From NCBI RefSeq assembly GCF_001704635.1, contig NZ_MAXF01000222.1:43283-107282 (forward strand): a stretch of DNA of 64,000 nucleotides. Reading direction: 5' to 3'. Positions 42,432-51,419 of this stretch are shown one piece after another. The notes below the pieces were generated by a model that saw only the letters and a program-made list of their open reading frames with translations, had not been told where the DNA came from and made no database searches. Both the position numbers and the translations under genes were made by a program. The stretch is from Streptomyces sparsogenes. GTDB taxonomy: Bacteria > Actinomycetota > Actinomycetes > Streptomycetales > Streptomycetaceae. Within the stretch, counting starts at the first letter, position 1; each line of letters begins with the position of its first letter.

Positions 42432-43343
42432 GTGACCTGCGACATCACCGTCATCGTCAACCCCACGGCGGGCCGCGGCCGCGGCGCCCGCGCCGCCCGG
42501 CCCGCCGTCCAGGCCCTGCGGCGGGCCGGATTCGCCGTGCGGACGGTGAGGGGCGCCGACGGCGCCGACGCCCTGCGGCGGGCCCGCGAGGCGGCGGCGG
42601 GCGGCACCGGAGCGCTGGTGGCCGTCGGGGGTGACGGCATGGTCTCGCTCGCCCTCCAGGCGGTCGCCGGGACCGGCACCCCGCTGGGGGTGATCGCCGT
42701 CGGCGGCGGCAACGACTTCGCCCGGGCCGCCGGGCTCCCGGTCCACGACCCGGCCGCCGCGGCCCGGGCCATAGCCGTCTCGCTCAAGGGCGACGGCGGC
42801 CGCGAGCTGGACCTGGGCCGGGCGGGCGAGGTCTGGTTCGGCACCGTCCTCGCCTCCGGCTTCGACTCCCGGGTCAACGAGCGGGGCAACCGGATGCGCC
42901 GCCCGGGCGGCCGGCTCCGCTACGACCTCGCCATGCTCGCCGAGCTCGCGGCCCTGCGGCCGATCCGCTATCGGATGAGGCTCGACGGCGGGCCGGAGCG
43001 CGAGTTCGAGGCCACCCTGATCGCCGTCGGCAACGCCGAGTCGTACGGCGGCGGCATGCGGATCTGCGCGGACGCGGCCCTCGACGACGGGCTCTTCGAC
43101 ATCACGGTCGTCGGCCCGTGCAGCCGCACCACACTGCTGACGGTCTTCCCCCGCGTCTACCGGGGCACCCACCTCGGCCACCGGGCGGTCACCACCCACC
43201 GCGCCGCCTCGGTCTCCCTGGCCGCCGAGGGCCTGACCGCCTACGCGGACGGTGAGCGCCTGGGGCCGCTGCCGCTCACCGCCCGGGCCGTCCCCGGCGC
43301 CCTGCGGCTGCTGGGCGCGCCCGGGCCGGACGCGGGCCGCTGA
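42432..43343 (+). CDS. Diacylglycerol/lipid kinase-like protein
   Basis: 303-aa DAGK-catalytic-domain protein. VIVNPTAGRGRG is the first motif, the nucleotide-binding motif is AVGGDGMVSLA (GGDG as in diacylglycerol and NAD kinases) and VIAVGGGNDFARAAGLP is the conserved third block. Likely phosphorylates a lipid or lipid-like substrate at the membrane; the exact substrate cannot be stated. GTG start, 30 bases after tatC and preceded by TAGGGT, possibly a -10 box. Confidence 0.82.
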   Translation: MTCDITVIVNPTAGRGRGARAARPAVQALRRAGFAVRTVRGADGADALRRAREAAAGGTGALVAVGGDGMVSLALQAVAGTGTPLGVIAVGGGNDFARAAGLPVHDPAAAARAIAVSLKGDGGRELDLGRAGEVWFGTVLASGFDSRVNERGNRMRRPGGRLRYDLAMLAELAALRPIRYRMRLDGGPEREFEATLIAVGNAESYGGGMRICADAALDDGLFDITVVGPCSRTTLLTVFPRVYRGTHLGHRAVTTHRAASVSLAAEGLTAYADGERLGPLPLTARAVPGALRLLGAPGPDAGR

Positions 43344-43450
43344 GGACCCCGGCCGCCCCGCCCCGGCCCTCGCCCGCCCCACCCCCTCCTCCCGGCCGGC
43401 AAATAAGATCGCGTGCGTTGTCGGAGGCGGCCGGTAGTCTCGTACGTACG

Positions 43451-46273
43451 ATGACCGACGAGCTATCTCCCGCCGAGCGCTACGCCGCGGCCCGTCTGCG
43501 GGCGGCCGAGGAGGCCACCGCGCTGGCCCCCTTCCGCGAGATGTACGACTTCGAGCTGGACCCGTTCCAGATCGAGGCGTGCAAGGCCCTGGAGGCCGGG
43601 AAGGGCGTGCTGGTCGCGGCCCCCACCGGTTCGGGCAAGACCATCGTGGGCGAGTTCGCCGTCCACCTGGCGCTCACCCAGGGCCGCAAGTGTTTCTACA
43701 CCACGCCCATCAAGGCGCTGTCCAACCAGAAGTACACCGATCTCGTCAAGCGCTACGGCGCCGACCGGGTCGGCCTGCTCACCGGCGACAACAGCATCAA
43801 CTCCGAGGCCCCGGTGGTCGTGATGACCACCGAGGTGCTGCGGAACATGCTGTACGCGGGATCCCAGTCGCTGCTGGGGCTCGGATATGTGGTGATGGAC
43901 GAAGTCCACTACCTCTCCGACCGGTTCCGCGGCGCCGTCTGGGAAGAGGTCATCATCCACCTCCCCGAGTCGGTGACGCTGGTCTCGCTGTCCGCCACCG
44001 TGTCCAACGCGGAGGAGTTCGGCGACTGGCTCGACACCGTCCGCGGTGACACGGAGGTGATCGTCTCCGAGCACCGCCCCGTCCCGCTGTGGCAGCACGT
44101 GCTGGCCGGGCGGCGGATGTACGACCTGTTCGAGGAGAAGAGCCCGCAGGGCGACGGCCAGGCCGGCCGCCGCGAGGTCAACCCCGACCTGGTCCGGCTG
44201 GCCCGGATGGAGAACTCCCGGCCCAGCTTCGGCCGCGACAAGCGCCGCGGCCGCACCATGCGGGAGGCCGACCGGGAGCGCGAGCGCCGCCAGCGCAGCC
44301 GGATCTGGACCCCCGGCAGGCCCGAGGTCATCGAGCGGCTCGACGCCGAGGGGCTGTTGCCCGCGATCACCTTCATCTTCAGCCGCGCCGGCTGCGAGGC
44401 CGCCGTACAGCAGTGCCTGTACGCCGGGTTGCGGCTCAACGACGAGGCGGCGCGCGCCCGGGTGCGGTCCCTCGTCGAGGAGCGCACCTCCGGCATCCCC
44501 GACGAAGACCTGCATGTGCTGGGCTACTTCGAGTGGCTGGAGGGCCTGGAGCGGGGCATCGCCGCCCACCACGCCGGCATGCTGCCGACCTTCAAGGAGG
44601 TGGTGGAGGAGCTGTTCGTCCGCGGGCTGGTCAAGGCCGTCTTCGCCACCGAGACCCTGGCGCTCGGCATCAACATGCCCGCGCGTTCGGTGGTGTTGGA
44701 GAAGCTCGTCAAGTGGAACGGGGAGCAGCACGCCGACATCACCCCCGGCGAGTACACCCAGCTCACCGGCCGGGCCGGCCGGCGCGGTATCGACGTCGAG
44801 GGCCACGCCGTGGTGCTGTGGCAGCGGGCGATGGACCCGGCCGCCCTCGCGGGCCTGGCCGGCACCCGCACCTATCCGCTGCGCTCCTCCTTCAGGCCCT
44901 CGTACAACATGGCGGTCAATCTGGTCGCGCAGTTCGGGCGGCACCGCTCGCGCGAGTTGCTGGAGACCTCCTTCGCGCAGTTCCAGGCCGACAAGGCGGT
45001 CGTCGGCATCTCCCGGCAGGTGCAGCGCAACGAGGAGGGGCTGCGCGGCTACCGCGCCTCCATGACCTGTCACCTCGGTGACTTCGACGAATACGCTCGC
45101 CTGCGCCGCGAGTTGAAGGACCGCGAGACGGAGCTGGCCCGGCAGGGCGTGGCGCAGCGGCGCGCCGCCGCCGCGGAGGCGCTGGAGAGGCTCCGCCCCG
45201 GCGATGTCATCCACGTCCCCACCGGCAAGTACGCGGGGCTGGCGCTGGTGCTCGACCCAGGGCTGCCGGCGGGGCGTACGGGCGGCCATCGCGGCCTGGA
45301 GTACCACGACGGCCCGCGGCCGCTGGTGCTCACCGCCGAGCGTCAGGTCAAGCGGCTGGCCGCGATCGACTTCCCGGTGCCGGTGGAGCCGCTGGAGCGG
45401 ATGCGGATCCCCAAGTCCTTCAATCCGCGCAGTCCGCAGTCCCGCCGGGACCTGGCGTCCGCGCTGCGCAGCAAGGCGGGCCACCACGATGTGCGCCGCC
45501 ATCGCAAGCAGCGCTCGGCGGCGGCCGACGACACCGAGATCGCCCGGCTGCGGGCCGCCATCCGGGCCCATCCCTGCCACGGCTGCGACGAGCGCGAGGA
45601 CCACGCCCGCTGGGCGGAGCGCTATCACCGGCTGCTGCGGGACACCCGGCAGTTGGAGCGGCGCATCGAGGGGCGTACGAACACCATCGCGCGCACCTTC
45701 GACCGGATCTGCGCGCTGCTGAGCGAGCTCGGCTATCTGCGGGGCGAGGAGGTCACCGACGAGGGCAAGCGGCTCGCCCGGCTCTACGGTGAGCTGGACC
45801 TGCTGGCCAGCGAGTGCCTGCGGGACGGGGTGTGGGAGGGGCTGAAGCCCGCGGAGCTGGCGGCGTGCGCCTCGGCGCTGGTCTACGAGGCGCGGGCGGC
45901 GGATGACGCGCTGCCGCCCAAGCTGCCGGCGGGCGGGGCCAAGGAGGCGCTGGGCGAGATGGTCCGGATCTGGGGTCGGCTGGACGCCCTGGAGGACGAG
46001 CACAAGATCAAGCAGGCGGAGGGGGTCGGGCAGCGCGAGCCCGACCTGGGCTTCGCCTGGGCCGCCTACCGCTGGGCCTCCGGCAGCGGTCTTGACGAGG
46101 TGCTGCGCGAGGTGGAGATGCCCGCGGGCGACTTCGTGCGCTGGTGCAAGCAGGTGATCGACGTGCTGGGGCAGATCGCCGCGGCGGCCCCGGAGGGCAC
46201 GGTGGCGCGCAGCGCCCGCCGCGCGGTCGACGGGCTGCTGCGCGGGGTGGTGGCGTACTCCTCCGTCGGCTGA
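43451..46273 (+). CDS. DExH-box helicase of the Mtr4/HelY type
   Basis: 940-aa superfamily 2 helicase. Motif I APTGSGKT (about 60), motif II MDEVHYL, motif III SATVSN, and the C-terminal half with GRAGRRGIDVEGH (motif VI) followed by the arch/DSHCT-type domain ending at WCKQVIDVLGQI. In actinobacteria this protein (HelY) accompanies tatC; an RNA-processing role is likely from its Mtr4/Ski2 resemblance. The ATG at 43451 is chosen over a TTG 11 codons earlier; the start is directly after CGTACGTACG and has no strong ribosome site, so it may be leaderless or start upstream. Confidence 0.9.
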   Translation: MTDELSPAERYAAARLRAAEEATALAPFREMYDFELDPFQIEACKALEAGKGVLVAAPTGSGKTIVGEFAVHLALTQGRKCFYTTPIKALSNQKYTDLVKRYGADRVGLLTGDNSINSEAPVVVMTTEVLRNMLYAGSQSLLGLGYVVMDEVHYLSDRFRGAVWEEVIIHLPESVTLVSLSATVSNAEEFGDWLDTVRGDTEVIVSEHRPVPLWQHVLAGRRMYDLFEEKSPQGDGQAGRREVNPDLVRLARMENSRPSFGRDKRRGRTMREADRERERRQRSRIWTPGRPEVIERLDAEGLLPAITFIFSRAGCEAAVQQCLYAGLRLNDEAARARVRSLVEERTSGIPDEDLHVLGYFEWLEGLERGIAAHHAGMLPTFKEVVEELFVRGLVKAVFATETLALGINMPARSVVLEKLVKWNGEQHADITPGEYTQLTGRAGRRGIDVEGHAVVLWQRAMDPAALAGLAGTRTYPLRSSFRPSYNMAVNLVAQFGRHRSRELLETSFAQFQADKAVVGISRQVQRNEEGLRGYRASMTCHLGDFDEYARLRRELKDRETELARQGVAQRRAAAAEALERLRPGDVIHVPTGKYAGLALVLDPGLPAGRTGGHRGLEYHDGPRPLVLTAERQVKRLAAIDFPVPVEPLERMRIPKSFNPRSPQSRRDLASALRSKAGHHDVRRHRKQRSAAADDTEIARLRAAIRAHPCHGCDEREDHARWAERYHRLLRDTRQLERRIEGRTNTIARTFDRICALLSELGYLRGEEVTDEGKRLARLYGELDLLASECLRDGVWEGLKPAELAACASALVYEARAADDALPPKLPAGGAKEALGEMVRIWGRLDALEDEHKIKQAEGVGQREPDLGFAWAAYRWASGSGLDEVLREVEMPAGDFVRWCKQVIDVLGQIAAAAPEGTVARSARRAVDGLLRGVVAYSSVG

Positions 46274-46291
46274 CCCTTCTCGTCCTTCCTC

Positions 46292-46338
46292 ACGGGCCGT
46301 GTCCGGCCGGGTCGACTCCCGGGTCGGACACGGCCCGT
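46292..46338 (+). terminator. Helicase terminator hairpin
   Basis: 14-bp perfect stem ACGGGCCGTGTCCG (46292-46305) / CGGACACGGCCCGT (46325-46338) with a self-complementary inner part (CCGGG/CCCGG), 19 bases after the helicase stop. Confidence 0.72.
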
Positions 46339-46389
46339 CGTGTTGCTTCCCGTGTTTCTTTTCTTCCCGGGCCGTAAAGTCGAGGCAAA

Positions 46390-46434
46390 CGCGATACATC
46401 GCGGTTGACGTCTTCGGGAAACTCGCGATATGTT
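46390..46434 (+). promoter_or_regulatory. PadR promoter with putative operator
   Basis: TTGACG (46405-46410), 18 bases, TATGTT (46429-46434) form a plausible promoter. The palindrome CGCGAT-AC-ATCGCG (46390-46403) abuts the -35, and ATACAT/ATATGT elements lie inverted on both sides, like the ACAT/ATGT sites PadR proteins bind. Autoregulation is inferred. Confidence 0.45.
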
Positions 46435-46461
46435 CGCTCACGGATATACGGAGGCGAGGTG

Positions 46462-47178
46462 ATGGCGGTGGCGGCGAAGCGGCGCAAGCTGGGCAACCCC
46501 CTGGCGCTCGCGGTGATGGCGCTCCTGAGCGAGCGGCCCATGCATCCGTACGAGATCGCGCAGGTGCTCCGGAGGCGAGGCAAGGAGCACAGCATCAAGA
46601 TCAACTACGGCTCGCTCTACACCGTCGTCCAGAACCTGGAGAAGCACGGCTTCGTCGAGGTCGCCGGAGTGCAGCGGCAGGGGCGCCGCCCCGAGCGCAC
46701 GCTGTACGGACTGACCGCGGACGGCCAGGTGGAGCTGCACGACTGGCTGGCCGAGCTGGTGTCCGTGCCGGCCCGGGAGTACCCCCTGTTCGAGGCCGCG
46801 CTCTCGCTGATCCTGGTGCTGCCCGTCGACGAGGCCGACGAGCTGCTCGGGCGGCGGATCGAGGCGCTGGAGGCCCGGGCCCGGGCCGTCGGCGACACGC
46901 TGGAGGCCCTCGCGAAGGACCTGCCGAGGATCTTCGTCCTCGAGACCGAATACCAACTCCACATGATCCGCGCCGAGACGGAGTGGATCCGCGCCCTCCG
47001 CCAGGACCTCGCGGCGGGCGCCCTCTCCGGCGCCGCCGAATGGCGGGCCCTGAGCGAGACCGGCGAGATACCGGCCGAATGGATGGAGATAGAGGAGAGA
47101 ACCAGCCCGGACACCAACCCGGACACCAGCCCGGACAGCAGCCCGGACGCCAATCCGGGCACCAGCCCGGGCATATGA
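46462..47178 (+). CDS. PadR-family transcriptional regulator
   Basis: 238 aa. N-terminal winged helix of PadR type (NPLALAVMALLSERPMHPYEIAQVL, INYGSLYTVVQNLEKHGFV) and a helical dimer domain. The last 24 residues are a six-fold four-residue repeat of the S/N-P-D/G-x type. ATG 46462 has GGAGGCGAGG before it; an earlier methionine lies within the promoter. It precedes a drug-type ABC exporter by 200 bases and probably controls it and itself. Confidence 0.88.
   Translation: MAVAAKRRKLGNPLALAVMALLSERPMHPYEIAQVLRRRGKEHSIKINYGSLYTVVQNLEKHGFVEVAGVQRQGRRPERTLYGLTADGQVELHDWLAELVSVPAREYPLFEAALSLILVLPVDEADELLGRRIEALEARARAVGDTLEALAKDLPRIFVLETEYQLHMIRAETEWIRALRQDLAAGALSGAAEWRALSETGEIPAEWMEIEERTSPDTNPDTSPDSSPDANPGTSPGI
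47104..47175 (+). repeat. Six 12-bp in-frame tandem repeats at the 3' end of padR
   Basis: Units such as AGCCCGGACACC and AACCCGGACACC, six in a row, running exactly to the TGA stop. They encode the SPDT/NPDT-like tail. The last two units have drifted (CCGGGC for CCGGAC). Confidence 0.92.
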
Positions 47179-47182
47179 AGAA

Positions 47183-47222
47183 GGCCCCGGCGCGCGCTGC
47201 GCCAACAGCGCGCGCCGGGGCC
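47183..47222 (+). terminator. padR terminator hairpin
   Basis: Perfect 17-bp stem GGCCCCGGCGCGCGCTG (47183-47199) / CAGCGCGCGCCGGGGCC (47206-47222), 6-nt loop, 4 bases after the stop. AAGAAGG precedes the stem; no U-tract on the coding strand. Confidence 0.72.
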
Positions 47223-47379
47223 CTGACCCCGGACCGGACCTGCGGCGATGGCAGGCCAGGCGATCGAGGTGCGGCACACCCAGGATAGCCCGGCTCTCCA
47301 CCCGCGAACCGGTACGGCGGATTTCACCCCCGCACGACGGATCACCGTCTGCGACCGACCGAAGTGGAGACACGCCACC

Positions 47380-48435
47380 ATGGCGCCGACAACCGGGGGA
47401 CGCCCCCCGCACCACCTGCGCGACCGCGCGCTCGCAGTGGAGACACACCAACTGGTCAAGACCTACCCCGGCGGGGTCAGGGCCCTGGACGGCATGGAGC
47501 TTGCCGTCGAGTCCGGCACCGTCTTCGGCCTGCTCGGGCCCAACGGGGCCGGGAAGTCCACCACCGTCAAGATCCTCACCACCCTCGCCCGGCCCGACGC
47601 GGGCACCGCGGCGGTCGCCGGACACGATGTGCTGCGCCACCCCGGCCGGGTCCGCGCGGCCATCGGCGTCGTGGCCCAGAAGTCCGGCGCCGACCCGGTG
47701 GCGACCGGGCGGGAGAACCTGCTGCTGCAGGGCAGGCTGTACGGCCTGAAGGGCGCCGCCTGCGCCCGGCGCGCGGATGAACTGCTGGAGCGCTTCGACC
47801 TCGCCGACGCCGGGAACCGCCCGGTCAAGGGCTACTCCGGCGGCATGTCCCGCAGGCTCGACGTCGCCCTCGGCCTCGTCCACCGCCCCGAGGTGCTCTT
47901 CCTCGACGAGCCCACGACCGGGCTCGACCCCGAGGCCCGCGCCGCCATGTGGGAGGAGATCGCCCGGCTCGCCGGCGAGGAGGGACTGACGATCCTGCTC
48001 ACCACCCACTACCTCGAGGAGGCCGACCGCCTCGCCGAGCGCATCGCCATCGTCGACCGCGGCCAGGTCGTGGTCGAGGGCACCCCGGACGAGCTGAAGG
48101 GCGAACTGCGCGGCGACGCCGTCCACCTGGAGCTGCGCGAGGCCGCCGCGGACGGCGCGGAGCCGCTGCTGCGCGACGCGCTCACCGCGCTGCCGGGCGT
48201 GCACGAGGTGGCCGTCGACGGACGGCGGGTCAGCGCCCGCGCCGACGACGGCGCCGCCGCCGTGCCCGCGCTGCTGGCCGCCCTGGAGCGGGCGGGCGCC
48301 GCCGTGGCCACCGCCACCGTGGCCCGCCCCTCCCTCGACGACGTCTATCTGCGCTACGCGGGCCGCAGCTTCACCGAGGCCGACGCCGCGGTCGGCACGC
48401 CCGTCCCGGCCGGCGCCGCTGGAGGTGCCCGATGA
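47380..48435 (+). CDS. ABC exporter ATPase, DrrA-like
   Basis: 351 aa. One nucleotide-binding domain: Walker A GPNGAGKST, signature YSGGMSRRLDVA, Walker B LFLDEPTTGLDP, H-loop TTHYLEEADRLA; then a C-terminal regulatory region ending VARPSLDDVYLRYAGRSF, typical of daunorubicin-resistance (DrrA) type ATPases. ATG 47380 is favoured over an extension 44 codons longer. Its stop overlaps the permease start as ATGA. Probably exports a drug or lipid under PadR control; substrate unknown. Confidence 0.9.
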   Translation: MAPTTGGRPPHHLRDRALAVETHQLVKTYPGGVRALDGMELAVESGTVFGLLGPNGAGKSTTVKILTTLARPDAGTAAVAGHDVLRHPGRVRAAIGVVAQKSGADPVATGRENLLLQGRLYGLKGAACARRADELLERFDLADAGNRPVKGYSGGMSRRLDVALGLVHRPEVLFLDEPTTGLDPEARAAMWEEIARLAGEEGLTILLTTHYLEEADRLAERIAIVDRGQVVVEGTPDELKGELRGDAVHLELREAAADGAEPLLRDALTALPGVHEVAVDGRRVSARADDGAAAVPALLAALERAGAAVATATVARPSLDDVYLRYAGRSFTEADAAVGTPVPAGAAGGAR

Positions 48436-49208
48436 GCGCGACCCTCACCCAGACCTGGTACATGACACAGCGCCAGCTGATGGTCTACTGGCGTCAGCCC
48501 GTCTTCCTGCTGATCAACCTCATCCAGCCGATCATCTGGCTGTTCCTCTTCGGCTCCCTCTTCCGGAAGGTCACCGACCTCGGCGGCTTCGGCACCGGCT
48601 CGTACCTGGACTACCTGGTCCCGGGCATCGTGGTGATGAGCGCCCTGTCCTCCAGCATGTGGGCCGGCATGGGCACCCTGGAGGAGATCGAGCGCGGCAC
48701 CCTCAACCGCTTCCTGACCACGCCCATCTCCCGCGGCGCGCTGATGAACGGCAATGTGGTCTCCCAGGGCATCGGCACCGCCGTGCAGTCCGTCATCATC
48801 GTGGCGCTCGGCAAGCTCGGCGGCGCCGACTACCCGGGCGGCCTCACCGGCCTCGCGCTGCTGGTCGTGGCGTCCGTGCTGCTGGGCACGGTCTTCGGCG
48901 CGCTCTCCAACGCCCTGGGCATGCTGGTCCGGCAGCGGGAGTCGATCATCGGCATCAACACCTTCCTGCTGCTGCCCCTGACCTTCCTCTCCGAGGCCTT
49001 CATGGCGCCAGCCCTGATGCCGGGCTGGATGCGGCACATCGCCGACGTCAACCCGGTCAACTGGGCGCTGGTGGCCGGACGTTCCGCCATGGCCGACGAC
49101 CCGGACTGGGGCGATGTGGCGAGCCGGGGCGGAGCCCTGCTGGTGCTCGCGCTGGCCGCGGTCTGGCTGTCGACCCGCACCTTCCGGTCGTACCAGCGGT
49201 CGGTCTGA
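48432..49208 (+). CDS. ABC-2 type exporter permease, DrrB-like
   Basis: 258 aa with six membrane helices of the ABC-2 family. Visible: the amphipathic start TQRQLMVYWRQPVFLLINLIQ, GSYLDYLVPGIVVMSAL and the conserved LTFLSEAFMAPALMPGWMRHIADVNPVNW near the end. Starts within the ATPase stop (ATGA), so the two are made together. GGAGGTG lies 5 bases before the ATG. Confidence 0.9.
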   Translation: MSATLTQTWYMTQRQLMVYWRQPVFLLINLIQPIIWLFLFGSLFRKVTDLGGFGTGSYLDYLVPGIVVMSALSSSMWAGMGTLEEIERGTLNRFLTTPISRGALMNGNVVSQGIGTAVQSVIIVALGKLGGADYPGGLTGLALLVVASVLLGTVFGALSNALGMLVRQRESIIGINTFLLLPLTFLSEAFMAPALMPGWMRHIADVNPVNWALVAGRSAMADDPDWGDVASRGGALLVLALAAVWLSTRTFRSYQRSV

Positions 49209-49258
49209 CCTCCGGGCCTTCGGTCCCACCCGGGCCTTCGGCCCCACCCGTACAAGAA

Positions 49259-49296
49259 GGCGGCCCCGGCGGTGACATCACACCGCCGGGGCCGCC
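49259..49296. terminator. Hairpin between convergent exporter and siderophore-interacting genes
   Basis: Perfect 16-bp stem GGCGGCCCCGGCGGTG (49259-49274) / CACCGCCGGGGCCGCC (49281-49296), 6-nt loop. On the minus strand it is followed by CTTCTTG, a modest T-rich tail, so it may serve both genes. It resembles the padR hairpin, which also starts after AAGAAGG. Confidence 0.72.
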
Positions 49297-49332
49297 CCGC
49301 GCCGTCGTCCGGGCCGTCGTCCGGGCCGCGGG

Positions 49333-50226
49333 TCAGGCCGCCGCGGCCCCCTTGCCCCCCGGCTCGCCCGCGGCCCCCGCCGCTCCTTCCTGTTCCGCCT
49401 CCACCCGCTGGTTCCACTCCCGCTTCGAGGCCTGCCAGCCGTCCTCGTCATGGCCGCGCCGCCAGTAGCCGGAGATCGACAGCCACTCGCGCGGGACCTC
49501 ACGCTCGATCCGCAGATAGCGGCGGATCTCCTTCACGAACCCCGCCTCGCCGTGGACGAACGCGTGGACCCGGCCGGGCGGGAAGTCCAGCGCCCGGACG
49601 GCCGCCACCAGCGACTCGCCGACCCGCCCGGCGCCCCGGTGCAGCCAGCTCACCTCCGCCCCCTCCGGCACGCGCAGCTTGAGCTCCTCCTGCGGCCCGG
49701 CCACCTCGATCAGGGCGTGCACCGGCGCGCCCGCCGGCCCGTCCGCGAGCCGCTCCAGCGCGGCGGCGATCGCGGGCAGCGCGCTCTCGTCGCCCGCGAG
49801 CAGATGCCAGTCGGCCTCCGGGCTCGGGGTGTACGCCCCGCCGGGGCCGAGGAAGAGGATCTCCTCGCCCGGCTCGGCGCGCGCGGCCCACGGCCCGGCC
49901 AGCCCCTCGTCCCCGTGGATCACGAAGTCCAAGGTCAGCTCCCGCGCCGCGGGATCCCACGCGCGCACCGTGTAGGTGCGGGTGCGCGGCCACTGGTCGC
50001 GCGGGAACTCGGCACGGACCCGCGCCATGTCGAACGGCTCGGGATAGGCGACGCCCTCGACCGGGAAGAGCAGCTTGACGTAGTGGTCGGTCCACTCGCC
50101 GGCCGAGAAGCCGTCAAGGCTTCCGCCGCTGAGCACCACCCGCGTCATGTGGGGCGTCAGCCGCTCGGTGCGCGCCACCCGCGCCCGGTTGACCTGTGGC
50201 GTCTTGCGGGCCGGACGCTCTGCCAC
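49333..50226 (-). CDS. Siderophore-interacting protein (ferric-siderophore reductase)
   Basis: 297-aa FAD/NAD(P)H-dependent reductase of the SIP family that releases iron from imported siderophores in the cytosol. Seen: the FAD-binding pocket RTRTYTVRAWDPAARELTL, the DFVIHGDEGLAGPWAARA segment and the pyridine-nucleotide half DWHLLAGDESALPAIAAAL and HAFVHGEAGFVKEIRRYL. The GTG at 50224-50226 is preferred since AGGGAGG precedes it; a longer TTG form is possible. An iron box lies just upstream. Confidence 0.9.
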   Translation of the reverse strand: MAERPARKTPQVNRARVARTERLTPHMTRVVLSGGSLDGFSAGEWTDHYVKLLFPVEGVAYPEPFDMARVRAEFPRDQWPRTRTYTVRAWDPAARELTLDFVIHGDEGLAGPWAARAEPGEEILFLGPGGAYTPSPEADWHLLAGDESALPAIAAALERLADGPAGAPVHALIEVAGPQEELKLRVPEGAEVSWLHRGAGRVGESLVAAVRALDFPPGRVHAFVHGEAGFVKEIRRYLRIEREVPREWLSISGYWRRGHDEDGWQASKREWNQRVEAEQEGAAGAAGEPGGKGAAAA

Positions 50227-50252
50227 GGCCACCTCCCTGATCCACAAACGAG

Positions 50253-50271
50253 TTAGGGTGACCTAACCTAA
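50253..50271 (-). promoter_or_regulatory. DmdR/IdeR iron box upstream of the SIP gene
   Basis: On the minus strand TTAGGTTAGGTCACCCTAA, a 19-bp near-palindrome that matches the TTAGGTTAGGCTAACCTAA consensus at most positions. It lies 27 bases before the start codon, where an iron-loaded DmdR/IdeR repressor would shut the gene off when iron is plentiful. Confidence 0.85.
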
Positions 50272-50275
50272 CACC

Positions 50276-51202
50276 TCACCCCTCGAGAGTGGAGAGCAGT
50301 CGGCGCAGCGATCCGCCCAGGCCCCACCGCTCCGCCAGCGTCTCCAGCCCCCGCGCGTCCCGCGGCCGGCGCGGCAGCGCCGGGTCGAAGGCGGGCAGCG
50401 GGACGTCGGACGCGACCCGCACCACCTTCGCCGCCACCGCCACGTACTCCCGCGCCTCCTCCAGGCGCCTGCGCTGGGCCGGGGTCAGCGCGGAGGCGGG
50501 GTCGGCGGCCGCGGCCATGATCCCCGCCAGGTCGCCGTACGAGGCGAGGAGCTTGGCCGCGGTCTTCTCGCCGATCCCGGCCACGCCCGGCAGCCCGTCG
50601 CTGGTGTCGCCGCGCAGCAGCGCCAGATCCGCGTACCCCGCGCCGCCCACCCCGTACTTCTCGCGCAGCGCCGCCTCGTCGATCACCTTGAGGGTGCCGA
50701 CCCCCTTGACCGGGTAGAGCACCCGCGCCGCGCGCCGGTCGTCCACGAGCTGGAACAGATCGCGGTCGCCGGTGACGATGTCGACCGGGCCGGACGCACG
50801 GGCCGCGAGCGTGCCGATCACGTCGTCCGCCTCATAGCCCTCGGCGCCCACCCGGGCGATCCCCACCGCGTCCAGCACCTCGTCGATCACCGGGACCTGC
50901 GGGGAGAGGGTGTCGGGCACCTCCTCCTGGTCCACCCCGCCGGGCGCCGGGGCCTCCTCGGCCACCCGGTGTGCCTTGTACGACGGGATCAGATCGACCC
51001 GCCACTTCGGGCGCCAGTCGAAGTCCATGCAGGCCACCAGCTCGTCGGGGCGGTGGTCCTGGACCAGCCGGGCGATGAAGTCCAGCAGCCCGCGCACGGC
51101 GTTCACCGGCGTGCCGTCCGGGGCCCGGACCGATTCCGGCACGCCGAAGTAGGCGCGGAAGTAGAGGGACGAGGTGTCGAGGAGCATCAGGCGTCGGGTC
51201 AC
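50276..51202 (-). CDS. 5'-3' exonuclease (FEN/Pol I-like)
   Basis: 308 aa, the stand-alone version of the DNA polymerase I exonuclease domain, used on RNA primers and flaps. Metal-binding acids are seen in MLLDTSSLYFRAYFGV, VACMDFDWRPKWR, EGYEADDVIGTLA and DIVTGDRDLFQLV; the helix-3-turn-helix DNA-binding block is DGLPGVAGIGEKTAAKLL. GTG at 51200-51202; an ATG 11 codons earlier is less likely. Divergent from the osmoprotectant transporter. Confidence 0.92.
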   Translation of the reverse strand: MTRRLMLLDTSSLYFRAYFGVPESVRAPDGTPVNAVRGLLDFIARLVQDHRPDELVACMDFDWRPKWRVDLIPSYKAHRVAEEAPAPGGVDQEEVPDTLSPQVPVIDEVLDAVGIARVGAEGYEADDVIGTLAARASGPVDIVTGDRDLFQLVDDRRAARVLYPVKGVGTLKVIDEAALREKYGVGGAGYADLALLRGDTSDGLPGVAGIGEKTAAKLLASYGDLAGIMAAAADPASALTPAQRRRLEEAREYVAVAAKVVRVASDVPLPAFDPALPRRPRDARGLETLAERWGLGGSLRRLLSTLEG

Positions 51203-51301
51203 GCCTCGATGATGCCGCACCCCACCGACAGCCACGCCCCGGAAATGTGACGTGGGTCACCAATTGGTTTGCGCCAAGAGGATCAGGGCAGGCGCGCAGC
51301 C

Positions 51302-51398
51302 GGAGCGGACCCGTTAGGTAAACCAACTATTGCATCGGGCACGCGGTCGGACACCGCCCGCTCCACGACCTGCCGGCGGGGGAGGCAGGTCGTTTTTT
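51302..51398 (+). promoter_or_regulatory. Foldable leader RNA with intrinsic terminator before the osmoprotectant operon
   Basis: GGAGCGG (51302-51308) pairs with CCGCTCC (51358-51364) as a closing stem. Inside it are a hairpin near 51313-51327 (GTTAGGT/ACCAAC) and GCGGT/ACCGC (51343-51347/51353-51357). Directly after comes a perfect terminator stem ACGACCTGCC (51365-51374) / GGCAGGTCGT (51384-51393) ending in a run of six T. GGGCAGG near 51286-51292 could instead pair with the 5' terminator arm as an antiterminator. I do not recognise a known riboswitch class. Confidence 0.5.
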
Positions 51399-51419
51399 GG
51401 TGCGACCCGAGAGGTATAT

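Noticed and set aside
46462..49208. Part of an antibiotic biosynthetic cluster (DrrAB-like exporter with PadR)
   Set aside because: No biosynthetic enzymes are near; the flanks are housekeeping genes, so this is a general exporter with its regulator.
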